A DNA stretch of 64,000 nucleotides from Zea mays (Eukaryota; Streptophyta; Magnoliopsida; Poales; Poaceae): positions 117,647,982 to 117,711,981 of the forward strand of contig NC_050097.1 of the NCBI RefSeq assembly GCF_902167145.1, in the 5' to 3' direction. Both the position numbers and the translations under genes were made by a program. The first letter of the stretch is position 1. Each line of letters begins with the position of its first letter. The notes under the pieces were generated by a model. That model had not been told where the DNA came from and searched no databases. It worked only from the letters and a program-made list of their open reading frames with translations. Below, piece by piece: positions 20,878 through 32,772 of this stretch.

Positions 20878-23800
20878 TAATACATTTAAGATTATAATAG
20901 AGAGTATAGTAAAGAAAATTTTAAAACAAGCGTGTGACCTTATTTATCTTTAGAATGATTTTTTTGTTTGCTCATAATTGATTGATGATTGTTGTCATAA
21001 ATTTTCTTTTATATGAAAACCCAATTAATTAATCTAGAAACCGCTTGGTCCAAAAATAAAACTTTAATGGTAAATATTTTTAAATAATTATTGTGAATTT
21101 TTAGAAATATTTTAAAGTATATTTATTATTATGGAAAAAAAATCATGGACGTCTTCTAGGCCTAGTCAACCAACGTTCCCTCCTCTCCCTTGTTGGCTGC
21201 CATACGAGGCCCATGTGTCAGCCACTTTTTTTACCATCGTTCTCACACTCGCTCGCTGCGCTCGTTCGAATTCTCAGCCGTTTCTTGCGCAGTGTTGAAG
21301 CCGCCATTTATAGCATTCATTAACTGCGAACGTTTCATGGTAGCGTTTCAATGGTCATCAAGGCCACGTTCTTCCTCGCCTATAAAACGCGACACCGGGC
21401 GTGTTCTCCTCCTCTTCCACGCTCGTTGTTCTCTTGCGTTCTAGCTCTTTGCTGCTTGTAGCTCGCCGCAGGCACGCCCACCTCGCTGGAGCCCTGTTCC
21501 TTGACCCCCAGCACTACCACATCCAGCAAAAGCCTTCCCCAACGCCACTGTTCTGATTCCCTGCCGAAACGCTGCCCGTCGTCGTGTCATCGAAGACCCG
21601 CCATCTCTGCCTGCTGCTCAGCACAACCACTCAGTCCCTGCTGGTTGCACCAAGTTGCGGTCGCTAGAGCGATTCCTGTGCTGTGTTGTGACAGCGATCC
21701 CCTCCTGCAACCGAAGCCTCGTCGACCGGCGTCTTGTTCTACTTCTTCTCTGTGCTACGTACCTGTGCCTGAAAGTCATGTCAGAGGCAGAAGAAGCTAA
21801 AGTTTGTAATCTACACCTTAGAAGCTAGCACCTATGTTTGATTTTCAAATTATAACTGAATAATTAGCATCTAATTAAAATTGGTTATTTATTTATGAGT
21901 CTCGTGAATGGGTGATAAGCAATTTCTATTAGTATTACTATCTTTTTCCATATTTATATGAGTAAGTTTGAATTATATTTGTTATACTTGTCTTACGTGT
22001 ATTTTTTTAGGAAATTAAAAGATAGGTAGACCACATATTTATAACAAAAATACTAGATGAATAATTCTACGGTTATCTTTGCTCAAGATGAACTATAGAT
22101 TTTTGGTCAAATTATATGTGTTCATATGTGCGATTATACACAAATTGCTTCTTCACTAAGTCATGCTAGAATCTCGATTAGTATTAAAATAATATATCGA
22201 CTATGTCCACTGTAAACTAAATAGTAGAATTAAATTGGTAGTCTAATTTAGTTCTCTTAAATATTAAGGTTATGTGACTTTTTAAATAATATTGTAACGT
22301 CTACTATAATTTCCCTTTTGAAAGAAAGAATAAAAATAAACTCACGTGCTATTCGGTAGAAATAATTAATTAGCTAATTAATCTAGCACTATAGAGTTTG
22401 ATTTAACGCTACATCTATATTAATAAATTTATATAGTATGTGCTCACATAGTCAATTTGCCATATAGATTCCTCTAGTGAATTCTCAAAACTAAATGATT
22501 AGTATTTTACCTCATAGCAAATGAGATGATCGTCGATATGAATAGGCTAATATTACAGTTACAAATCAAGTTCTATTTTAGATGTCTTCTTTTTATAAGT
22601 GTGATTTGTATTGTGTATGTTTATTTGTGTAATGGTGTATGTTTATTTATTGGTGTATGCTTTCTTTTTGTATGGCGACGTATAACGTTATTAGAGGCTG
22701 ACGGTGTGGTAGACGAACCGAATTCGTTCGAAGACGATCCGCAGGACGCGTTTTGAGCAAGGCAAGTGGATTCTCCCTCTGCATATTCTGTTTGTACCTA
22801 TTCATTGCATATAATAATGTTTACTTTTTGATATATTGCATAACTTGATGGGATAGCCTAATTAAGGATTTCCTAGATTTACTACCTGTATTCCTTGTTT
22901 AACCTGGGGAAATAATTAAGCTGTGCAAGATTTATGCTACCGCTCAACTTAATGGTTTCTAATGTCACTCATTAATTGGTTTTAATGTTCCAAAAATGTT
23001 AATTGGCAATTATGACATTAACCCGATGGTTAAAACAACTTTATTACAAATTAATTGGAACATGGAGTGACCACCCAGGATAACAGTGCAACCACGAGTG
23101 CTATCATGGCTCTGGCTTTGGTAATTAGCTCTATATGCTTAGTGCCTAGCAACCTTACCTGAAATATGGGCAAGAGGGGGAGCGGTAGGTGCTGGCAGCC
23201 CACGTTAACATGGGGTCGTATTCTTGGCTAAGGTACTTCACCCAAGGGGCCACCACCATCGTCTTTAGAAACCTTAGCGGGTTGCTTCGTATTAAGGTAT
23301 TTTGTGAAAGCCTCATAATGGATCCCTAGCCATTCACCTCGGCAGTGTTTAAGGGTCCGATCAACCCGGGCTAGATGGGATACATGGCTTGTGGGTAAAG
23401 TTGTACCACCTCTGCAGAGTGTAAAACTGATATATCAGTCGTGCTCCCGGTTATGAGCGACCTGGACTCCTCACATGATAATTGAACTTGAAGATGGAAT
23501 TAAATCGAGATCCGATGATCTGCCAATAATTTGCTTAAGTGGTTTCACTTAAGTGTTTTTGTTATATTCATATTCCTTTGTTTACATGGGATATTTGGGA
23601 TTCACACTTATTAGTATGACAGGTGTTGTTAATAAAATGTTGACCAACTAAAATGCTTACTGCTCAACCTTAGCCTCACCTTGTTATACCTGCATTAGTT
23701 TTCCCCCACTTGCTGAGCCCCGACCATAAGTGAGCTCACCCTTGCTAATATTTTGATCAGAGGGTGATGCTGGAGACTTTGATGGAGATTTTATCGACGA

Positions 23801-24061
23801 CGATGATTTCTAAGTCTAACGATGCGCCGATCATCTTCCTGTGGGAGATTGTCCAGTTGTTTATTTCCGCTTTACTTTGATGTGATACTTGTTAAAGATA
23901 CAATGTTTCAGATGATGTAATAAAGTATTGTACTCTCTTTACGCCTTTATTGCATTGTCTTTTGATATATTACACTTGTGACGTCAACATATGTGTGGAA
24001 ATGGATCCTGGCACACATATGGTATGCGCTCGGTTCTACCCCCCTGGAACCGGGTGTGACA
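20878..24061 (+). repeat. 5' LTR of Tekay-like element, 5'-truncated
   Basis: 3184 bp; aligns with 29227-32407, so the terminal 29 bp including the TGTAAC end are absent. TATAAAAC box at 21381-21388. Frames of 99 and 84 residues in the LTR recur in the other LTR but show no conserved domain. Ends CGGGTGTGACA. Confidence 0.95.
21381..21388 (+). promoter_or_regulatory. LTR TATA box of Tekay-like element
   Basis: TATAAAAC preceded by a GC-rich segment; also in the 3' LTR near 29731. Position about 500 bp into a 3.2-kb LTR implies a long R-U5 region. Confidence 0.6.
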
Positions 24062-24065
24062 TAAG

Positions 24066-24077
24066 TGGTATCAAAGC
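24066..24077 (+). other. Primer-binding site of Tekay-like element
   Basis: TGGTATCAAAGC four bases after the LTR end, complementary to initiator-Met tRNA apart from one position. Confidence 0.9.
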
Positions 24078-24644
24078 TATGCTGACCTTAGGTCGTTAGA
24101 CTAGTTAGAAATGGAAAGCCTAGTTAGTATTTCAAAACTTGGGTTATTTTCCTCCATAAAAAACTTATTTTATCTCAAAACTCAACTCCTTTATATTCAA
24201 CTCTTCTAGTCTGATTTTCTCTCGTCTATTAGAAGGTTGCTATCAGAAGAACTGCTTACAAAAGCATCGACTATGTTGCTCAAGATCGGCCAGCACCCTC
24301 TACCCCACCTTTGGATGTTGAAGAAGAAGCGTCTTTCTCTGCCTTATCCTCATTCTTTTTGGAAGGCTATGTTATGAAACCCCTGAGTCTATCACCATAC
24401 TCCTTTAGGTTGATAGGATAGTTTATTGAAATAAGCTAGACGCGATAGACGATAAAACAGTGTTATACTATAATAATAACAACAATGTGATGGTGATGTT
24501 TGATATGTTTGAGTTGGATTTTTGTTTGAGTGCAATGGTCTGATGGCCATAAGAGCATTAAAAAAAACATAAACTTAAGAAATTTCCCTCTAGAATCTTT
24601 TCTACTCCCCACTTCTCTAAGGACTTCACCTCCTAACCAATCAG
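24078..24644 (+). other. Untranslated leader of Tekay-like element
   Basis: No conserved frame. AT-rich with a short AATAATAACAAC run near 24470. Leads to the gag ATG at 24645. Confidence 0.7.
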
Positions 24645-25737
24645 ATGGTGAACGCTCGTCAAGGACCCAACAACAACCGGAACCAGCATGGTCAACAAGT
24701 ACCACCACCACCACCGAATCCCAATATGGAGCAGTTCATTGCCGCCCAGATGCAGATTCTGCAAGGAATCACTGCGGCTGTTCAACAAATTCAGCAGAAC
24801 CAGCAGAATCAGCAACATCAACAACAACAGCAGTATGCACCCCCGGCCAGAGATAAGCACCGGGATTTTATGAGTCATCACCCGCCAACTTTCTCCCATG
24901 CGGTTGATCCTTTGGATGCCGATGACTGGCTCAAGGTCATTGGAAATAACTTGGATATTACCCAGTGCAACGACCGGGAAGGTCTTGTACACCTCGGGAA
25001 GACTCGAGGGAGCTGCGTCCGATTGGTGGGATGCCTTCACAGCGGCACACCCCAACGCGGATACTATAACTTGGCAGGAGTTCCAAGCGAACTTTCGCGC
25101 TCATCACATCCCCTCAGGAATCATGAAGTTGAAGAAAAAGGAATTCCTTTCCCTTACTCAAGGGAATATGTCTGTAAGCGAGTATCGTGATCGCTTCACT
25201 CAGCTTTCACGCTACGCACCAGAAGAAGTGGACACTGATGAGAAGCGCCAAGAGCGTTTCCTAGAAGGATTGATTGGACCTCTGAACTATCAACTTCAGA
25301 GTCACACTTTTCCCAACTTCCAGACACTGCTGAACAAGGCAATTGGCCTTGAGAGTAAAAGGAAGGAGCTATCTGACCACAAGAGAAAATTCCAAGGTCA
25401 GTCAAGCAGGAACACTCGTCCGAACAATGCTCAAGGTTCGCAGTTCCGCTCTGGAAATCAAGGTGGAAACAATTATCAAGTGCAATGCTCTGGACAACAA
25501 AGCCAGAGAAATAATCAGAGTCAGAACCAACAAAGGAGTAACTCCCAGACCAACCAGAGGTCTAGTGGAAATTCACAGAACCGTCAAGGTGGCGCCAGTA
25601 ACACGCAGGCCAGAAACAACGCACCTGTCCAACCCAATGGATGTTTCAAGTGCGGTGAGCTAGGCCACTATGCCAACAACTGCCCAAGGCGCAACCAACA
25701 GACACCCCAGAAAAGCAATAACCAGAGGAATGACTAG
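24645..25737 (+). pseudogene. Tekay-like Gag with zinc knuckle
   Basis: Starts at ATG 24645 with a Pro/Gln-rich N-terminus. The retrotransposon Gag core follows (HHPPTFSHAVDPLDADDW near 24880, then GAASDWWDAF, FLSLTQGNMSVSEYRDRF, FLEGL). A Gln/Asn/Ser-rich linker leads to one CCHC knuckle (CFKCGELGHYANNC, 25642-25683). A frameshift near 24985 moves the frame by one, and TAG at 25735-25737 ends it; sequence past the stop continues in frame into protease, so Gag and Pol were one polyprotein. Confidence 0.92.
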
Positions 25738-28700
25738 AACACCCCCGCTCGTGGATCTGCTCAGAACAAGACTCAGCAGAACCAGAGCAGAGGAAGGGTC
25801 AATCATGTCACTGCAGAATCAGTGCCTGAGGATGCTGACATAGTGTATGGTATGTTCCTTGTTAACTCCATACTTGCATCAGTTTTATTTGACTCTGGAG
25901 CATCGCATTCATTTATAACTGAGTCATTTGTGGAAAAACACAACATACCTAAGTACCCTCTTAAGAAGATATTACATATTAGTTCACCGGGAGGTGACAT
26001 GAAGGCCACACACTCATGCCCTCATGTTAATATCAAGATTCAAGGAATAGATTTTGCAGTCGACCCAGTGGTCCTAGGATCCAACGGTATTGATGTGATT
26101 CTTGGATACAACTGGTTGAAAAGTTGTGATGGAGTGATACAGTGTGCCAGCGGAACAATTATGTTGACAAGTCCTCAAGGTGAAAGAATCCAAGTTAACA
26201 TAGACAAGTCAACAGATGAAAAAGGGAAGACAGTGATCAATCACTTGGAAGAAAAGCCCTTGGAAAATATCAAAGTAGTGTGCGAATACCCAGACGTATT
26301 TCCGGAGGAATTACCAGGTATGCCACCTGACCGTGATATAGAGTTTTCTATTGAATTATTACCCGGAACCGCACCTATCTCGAAAAGACCTTATAGAATG
26401 GATGTCAAAGATTTAGTAGAATTGAAGAAACAAATAGAAGAATTCTAGAAAAAGGTTTCATTCGCCCAAGTTCATCCCCTTGGGGAGCCCCAGTGCTATT
26501 TGTGAACAAGAAGGATGGTTCGAGGAGAATGTGCGTTGATTATAGAAGTTTGAATGAAGTAACCATCAAGAATAAATACCCACTACCTCGAATTGAAGAT
26601 TTATTCGATCAAATGAAGGGAGCTAAGATATTCTCGAAGATAGATCTGAGATCGAGATATCATCAGTTAAAGATTCGAGCAGAAGATGTACCGAAGACAG
26701 CCTTCACGACGAGATATGGATTATATGAGTTTTTGGTCATGTCGTTTGGACTGACTAATGCACCAGCATACTTTATGAACTTGATGAATAAAGTATTCAT
26801 GGAATATCTGGATCAGTTTGTGGTCGTATTCATTGATGACATACTGATATATTCTCCGAATGAAGAAGCACACGAAGATCATCTAAGGCTAGTCCTACAA
26901 AAGCTTCGTGACAACCAACTATACACAAAATTCTCGAAGTGTGATTTTTGGTTGAAAGAAGTTGCTTTCTTAGGGCATATTGTTACCGATGGTGGAATTA
27001 AAGTGGACCCAGGAAAGATAAGTGAGATACTGGATTGGAAGCAACCAAAGGATGCGTCCAAGATCATAAGTTTTCTTGGATTGGCGGGATACTATAGAAG
27101 ATTTATTGAAGGTTTTTCCAAGTTAGTAAAACCACTTACCTCTCTACTGGAGAAAGGCAAAGAGTTCAAATGGGATGAAGCTTGCAAGAATTGTTTTGAA
27201 GAACTCAAGAAAAGATTAACCACTGCACCAATATTGGTAATGCCAGATATCCACAAGAGATTTGATGTGTATTGCGATGCATCACACCTTGGACTTGGAT
27301 GTGTGCTATTGCAAGAAGGAAAGGTGATTGCTTATGCTTCAAGACAGTTGAGGAAACATGAGAAGAATTATCCTACGCATGATTTGGAACTAGCTGTCGT
27401 AGTGCATGCTTTGAAGATTTGGAGGCACTATATGATTGGAAACAAGTGCAAAATTTTCACAGATCACAAAAGCTTGAAATATATATTCACTCAGAAGGAA
27501 CTCAACCTCAGATAGAGAAGATGGCTTGAGTTGATTAAAGATTATGATTTGGAGATACAATATCACCCCGGAAAAGCAAATGTAGTAGCTGATGCTTTGA
27601 GCCGTAAGGGTCAAGTGAACAACATCACTACTCATTTGATGTCACAAGAATTGTGCTGGGAAATGGAATGACTCAACCTTGGATTGCTTTATAATGTAGA
27701 AGCAACAGTTATGGAAGTTGAATCTACTTTGGAAGAAGAGATTCGTAAAGGACAAGAGTCCGATGAGAAAATTAAGGAAATTAAAACTTTGATCGGTTTG
27801 GGTAAAGCCCCAGATTTCACGGAAGATGATCAAGGCACAGTATGGTTTAAAAAGAGAATCTACGTACCAGAAATCGAGCACTTGCGCCAACTTATTTTGA
27901 GAGAAGCTCATGATTCAGCTTACGCTATTCACCCTGGAAGTACAAAGATGTACCAGGATCTTAAGGAAAAGTATTGGTGGTACGGATTGAAAAGAGATGT
28001 TGCTACTCATGTTGCATTATGTGACATGTGTCAGCGAGTTAAAGCTGAACACCAAAGACCAGCAGGATTGCTACAACCTCTCAAGGTACCGGAATGGAAA
28101 TGGGAAGAAATCAGTATGGATTTCATAGTTGGACTACCCCGTACTCGAGATGGCTATGATTCAATATGGGTCATAGTAGACAGGTTAACTAAAGTAGCAC
28201 ACTTTATACATGTGAAGACAACTTACTCAGGAGCTCAGTTAGCCGAGTTATACATGTCGAGGATTGTTCTACATGGAGTGCCGAAGAAGATTGTATCAGA
28301 TCGAGGAACCCAGTTTACCTCGCGCTTTTGGAAAAGACTACATGAGTCTATGGATACCAAGCTAAACTTTAGTTCAGCTTATCATCCTCAAACGGATGGG
28401 CAAACAGAAAGAACAAACCAAGTGTTGGAAGATATGCTAAGAGCTTGTGCTCTAAAGCATGGTAGAAGCTGGGATAAAAGTTTGCCTTATGCAGAATTTT
28501 CGTATAACAACAGTTATCAGGCAAGTCTAAAAATGGCACCATTTGAAGCACTTTATGGACGAAAGTGTAGAACATCGCTTTATTGGAATCAGACTGGAGA
28601 AAATCAAGTATTTGGTCCAGAAATTCTCCAAGAGGCGGAAAAACAAGTGCAGATTATCAGAGAAAATTTGAAGACAACATAGTCAAGACAGAAAAGCTAT

Positions 28701-29162
28701 GCTGATAATAGAAGAAGAGAGTTGATGTTTGAAGTAGGAGACTTTGTCTACCTTAAAGTTTCACCGATGAGAGGAATGAAAAGATTTAAGGTTAAAGGAA
28801 AATTATCTTCTCGCTATATTGGCCCATTCAAGATTTTGGAAAGAAAAGGTGAAGTAGCCTATCAGTTAGAGCTACCCGATAGTTTGTCGGATGTGCATGA
28901 CGTATTTCACGTATCACAACTTAAGAAGTGCTTAAGAGTACCGGAAGAACAGTTACCCATGGAAGAACTGAATGTCAATGAGGATTTGACTTATTCGGAG
29001 TACCCAGTCAGAATTTTGGAAACATCTCGCAGAATTACACGGAGTAAAGTTATTAACATGTGCAAAGTTCAGTGGAGTCATCATTCGGAAGACGAGACCA
29101 CTTGGGAAAGAGAAGATGAACTCAGAGCAGAATTCCCCCAGTTATTCTCGGAAGGTTCTTAA
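25738..29162 (+). pseudogene. Tekay-like Pol: protease, RT, RNase H, integrase, chromodomain
   Basis: Protease active site DSGASHSF begins at 25891. RT (about 26380-27000) has CVDYRSLN and FIDD (26829-26840). RNase H follows with [13 protein letters not shown] near 27260 and TDHKSLK near 27460. Integrase has its HHCC finger (about 27900-28040) and the D,D,E core (SMDFIVGLP, VSDRGTQF, HPQTDGQTERTN). The last ~55 residues (about 28990-29160) form a chromodomain, thought to steer integration to particular chromatin. Broken by a frameshift near 26447 and stops at 27513, 27669 and 28680. Confidence 0.94.
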
Positions 29163-29179
29163 TCTCGAGGACGAGATTC

Positions 29180-29197
29180 TTTTAAGAGGGGTAGGTT
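29180..29197 (+). other. Polypurine tract of Tekay-like element
   Basis: TTTTAAGAGGGGTAGGTT immediately before the 3' LTR; primes plus-strand synthesis. Confidence 0.85.
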
Positions 29198-32100
29198 TGT
29201 AACACTATAAAAACCATCAAGTAAAATAATACATTTAAGATTATAATAGAGAGTATAGTAAAGAAAATTTTAAAACAAGTGTGTGACCTTATTTATCTTT
29301 AGAATGATTTTTTTGTTTGCTCATAATTGATTGATGATTGTTGTCATAAATTTTCTTTTATATGAAAACCCAATTAATTAATCTAGAAACCGCTTGGTCC
29401 AAAAATAAAACTTTAATGGTAAATATTTTTAAATAATTATTGTGAATTTTTAGAAATATTTTAAAGTATATTTATTATTATGGAAAAAAATCATGGACGT
29501 CTTCTAGGCCTAGTCAACCAACGTTCCCTCCTCTCCCTTGTTGGCTGCCATACGAGGCCCATGTGTCAGCCACTTTTTTTTACCATCGTTCTCACACTCG
29601 CTCGCTGCGCTCGTTCGGATTCTCAGCCGTTTCTTGCGCAGTGTTGAAGCCGCCATTTATAGCATTCATTAACTGCGAACGTTTCATGGTAGCGTTTCAA
29701 TGGTCATCAAGGCCACGTTCTTCCTCGCCTATAAAACGCGACACCGGGCGTGTTCTCCTCCTCTTCCACGCTCGTTGTTCTCTTGCGTTCTAGCTCTTTG
29801 CTGCTTGTAGCTCGCCGCAGGCACGCCCACCTCGCTGGAGCCCTGTTCCTTGACCCCCAGCACTACCACATCCAGCAAAAGCCTTCCCCAACGCCACTGT
29901 TCTGATTCCCTGCCGAAACGCTGCCCGTCGTCGTGTCATCGAAGACCCGCCATCTCTGCCTGCTGCTCAGCACAACCACTCAGTTCCTGCTGGTTGTGCC
30001 AAGTTGCGGTCGCTAGAGCGATTCCTGTGCTGTGTTGTGACAGCGATCCCCTCCCGCAACCGAAGCCTCGTCGACCGGCGTCTTGTTCTACTTCTTCTCT
30101 GTGCTACGTATCTGTGCCTGAAAGTCATGTCAGAGGCAGAAGAAGCTAAAGTTTGTAATCTACACCTTAGAAGCTAGCACCTATGTTTGATTTTCAAATT
30201 ATAACTGAATAATTAGCATCTAATTAAAATTGGTTATTTATTTATGAGTCTCGTGAATGGGTGATAAGCAATTTCTATTAGTATTACTATCTTTTTCCAT
30301 ATTTATATGAGTAAGTTTGAATTATATTTATTATACTTGTCTTATGTGTATTTTTTAGGAAATTAAAAGATAGGTAGACCACATATTTATAACAAAAATA
30401 CTAGATGAATAATTCTACGGTTATCTTTGCTCAGGATGAACTATAGATTTTTGGTCAAATTATATGTGTTCATATGTGCGATTATACACAAATTGCTTCT
30501 TCACTAAGTCATGCTAGAATCTCGATTAGTATTAAAATAATATATCGACTATGTCCACTGTAAACTAAATAGTAGAATTAAATTGGTAGTCTAATTTAGT
30601 TCTCTTAAATATTAAGGTTATGTGACTTTTTAAATAATATTGTAACGTCTACTATAATTTCCCTTTTGAAAGAAAGAATAAAAATAAACTCACGTGCTAT
30701 TCGGTAGAAATAATTAATTAGCTAATTAATCTAGCACTATAGAGTTTGATTTAACGCTACATCTATATTAATAAATTTATATAGTATGTGCTCACATAGT
30801 CAATTTGCCATATAGATTCCTCTAGTGAATTCTCAAAACTAAATGATTAGTATTTTACCTCATAGCAAATGAGATGATCGTCGATATGAATAGGCTAATA
30901 TTACAGTTACAAATCAAGTTCTATTTTAGATGTCTTCTTTTTATAAGTGTGATTTGTATTGTGTATGTTTATTTGTGTAATGGTGTATGTTTATTTATTG
31001 GTGTATGCTTTCTTTTTGTATGGCGACGTGTAACGTTATTAGAGGCTGACGGTGTGGTAGACGAACCGAATTCGTTCGAAGACGATCCGCAGGACGCGTT
31101 TTGAGCAAGACAAGTGGATTCTCCCTCTGCATATTCTGTTTGTACCTATTCATTGCATATAATAATGTTTACTTTTTGATATATTGCATAACTTGATGGG
31201 ATAGCCTAATTAAGGATTTCCTAGATTTACTACCTGTATTCCTTGTTTAACCTGGGGAAATAATTAAGCTGTGCAAGATTTATGCTACCGCTTAACTTAA
31301 TGGTTTCTAATGTCACTCATTAATTGGTTTTAATGTTCCAAAAATGTTAATTGGCAATTATGACATTAACCCGATGGTTAAGACAACTTTATTACAAATT
31401 AATTGGAACATGGAGTGACCACCCAGGATAACAGTGCAACCACGAGTGCTATCATGGCTCTGGCTTTGGTAATTAGCTCTATATGCTTAGTGCCTAGCAA
31501 CCTTACCTGAAATATGGGCAAGAGGGGGAGCGGTAGGTGCTGGCAGCCCACGTTAACATGGGGTCGTATTCTTGGCTAAGGTACTTCACCCAGGGGGCCA
31601 CCACCATCGTCTTTAGAAACCTTAGCGGGTTGCTTCGTATTAAGGTATTTTGTGAAAGCCTCATAATGGATCCCTAGCCATTCACCTCGGCAGTGTTTAA
31701 GGGTCCGATCAACCCGGGCTAGATGGGATACATGGCTTGTGGGTAAAGTTGTACCACCTCTGCAGAGTGTAAAACTGATATATCAGCCGTGCTCCCGGTT
31801 ATGAGCGACCTGACTCCTCACATGATAATTGAACTTGAAGATGGAATTAAATCGTGATCCGATGATCTGCCAATAATTTGCTTAAGTGGTTTCACTTAAG
31901 TGTTTTTGTTATATTCATATTCCTTTGTTTACATGGGATATTTGGGATTCACACTTATTAGTATGACAGGTGTTGTTAATAAAATGTTGACCAACTAAAA
32001 TGCTTACTGCTCAACCTTAGCCTCACCTTGTTATACCTGCATTAGTTTTCCCCCACTTGCTGAGCCTCGACCATAAGTGAGCTCACCCTTGCTAATATTT

Positions 32101-32407
32101 TGATCAGAGGGTGATGCTGGAGACTTTGATGGAGATTTTATCGACGACGATGATTTCTAAGTCTAACGATGCGCCGGTCATCTTCCTGTGGGAGATTGTC
32201 CAGTTGTTTATTTCCGCTTTACTTTGATGTGATACTTGTTAAAGATACAATGTTTCAGATGATGTAATAAAGTATTATACTCTCTTTACGCCTTTATTGC
32301 ATTGTCTTTTGATATATTACACTTGTGACGTCAACATATGTGTGGAAATGGATCCTGGCACACATATGGTATGCGCTCGGTTCTACCCCCTGGAACCGGG
32401 TGTGACA
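29198..32407 (+). repeat. 3' LTR of Tekay-like element
   Basis: 3210 bp, TGTAACAC...GTGACA, complete at both ends. The final CA is joined directly to the ACAGTC start of the 127-bp duplicated flank. Confidence 0.96.
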
Positions 32408-32534
32408 ACAGTCTCATAGGAGTTGTAATACTTTTGATTCACATGCCTATGACTCTTATGCTATGTATGCTTCCAGTTCTTCCTATATGCATGGTAGAGA
32501 TATGCCTAGGAAAAATATTCATCATATGCCTAGG
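32408..32534 (+). repeat. 127-bp flanking duplication (right copy)
   Basis: Identical to 20750-20876. From here the gag sequence of element A continues past the duplicated part without interruption. Confidence 0.95.
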
Positions 32535-32756
32535 AAGAATATTGTTCATATTCCTAGAAAAGTTATGAATGGTCCCTCTACAATTTATCATGCTTTAAAT
32601 GCTTCCTTTGCTATTTGTAGAAAGGATAGGAAGATAGTTGCTAGGAAATTAGGGGCAAAATGCAAGGGTGATAAAGCTTGCATTTGGGTCCCTAAGGAAA
32701 TTGTGACTAACCTTGTAGGACCCAACAAGAGTTGGGTACCTAAGACCCAAGCCTAA
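32408..32756 (+). pseudogene. Sirevirus A Gag, C-terminal part
   Basis: Resumes the A gag frame (frame is preserved because the duplicated 127 bp is simply read again). Contains a short tandem peptide repeat of the form MPRKNI/HIPRK (about 32503-32560) followed by a basic region and the tail WVPKTQA, then TAA at 32754. The WVPK ending matches the Gag tail of Sirevirus B. Confidence 0.92.
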
Positions 32757-32757
32757 A

Positions 32758-32772
32758 TTTGCCTTGCAGGTT
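32758..32772 (+). promoter_or_regulatory. Candidate 3' splice site at Sirevirus A gag-pol junction
   Basis: TTTGCCTTGCAG|GTT, a pyrimidine-rich tract ending in CAG exactly where Pol homology starts. Same position and exon sequence (GTTTATGCATCCGGGGG) as in Sirevirus B. Unlike B, the pol frame here overlaps the end of gag in the +1 frame, so a frameshift could also serve in A. Confidence 0.45.

Larger units (their letters stand above)
20878..32407 (+). mobile_element. Tekay/PREM-1-like chromovirus (Ty3/gypsy), atypical insertion
   Basis: 11.5-kb plus-strand gypsy element with 3.2-kb LTRs (20878-24061, missing its first 29 bp, and 29198-32407). Initiator-Met-type PBS, then a single gag-pol region with a C-terminal chromodomain, which places it in the Del/Tekay clade; the long LTRs resemble PREM-1. 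About twenty differences separate the LTRs by eye, nearly all transitions. Coding is broken by four nonsense codons and at least two frameshifts. It sits in Gag of Sirevirus A flanked by a 127-bp duplication instead of a 5-bp TSD. Confidence 0.95.

Noticed and set aside
21501..21800. 99-codon frame in both Tekay-like LTRs (also 29850-30149)
   Set aside because: Shared because of LTR duplication. No known domain, and it lies downstream of the LTR TATA box in leader sequence.
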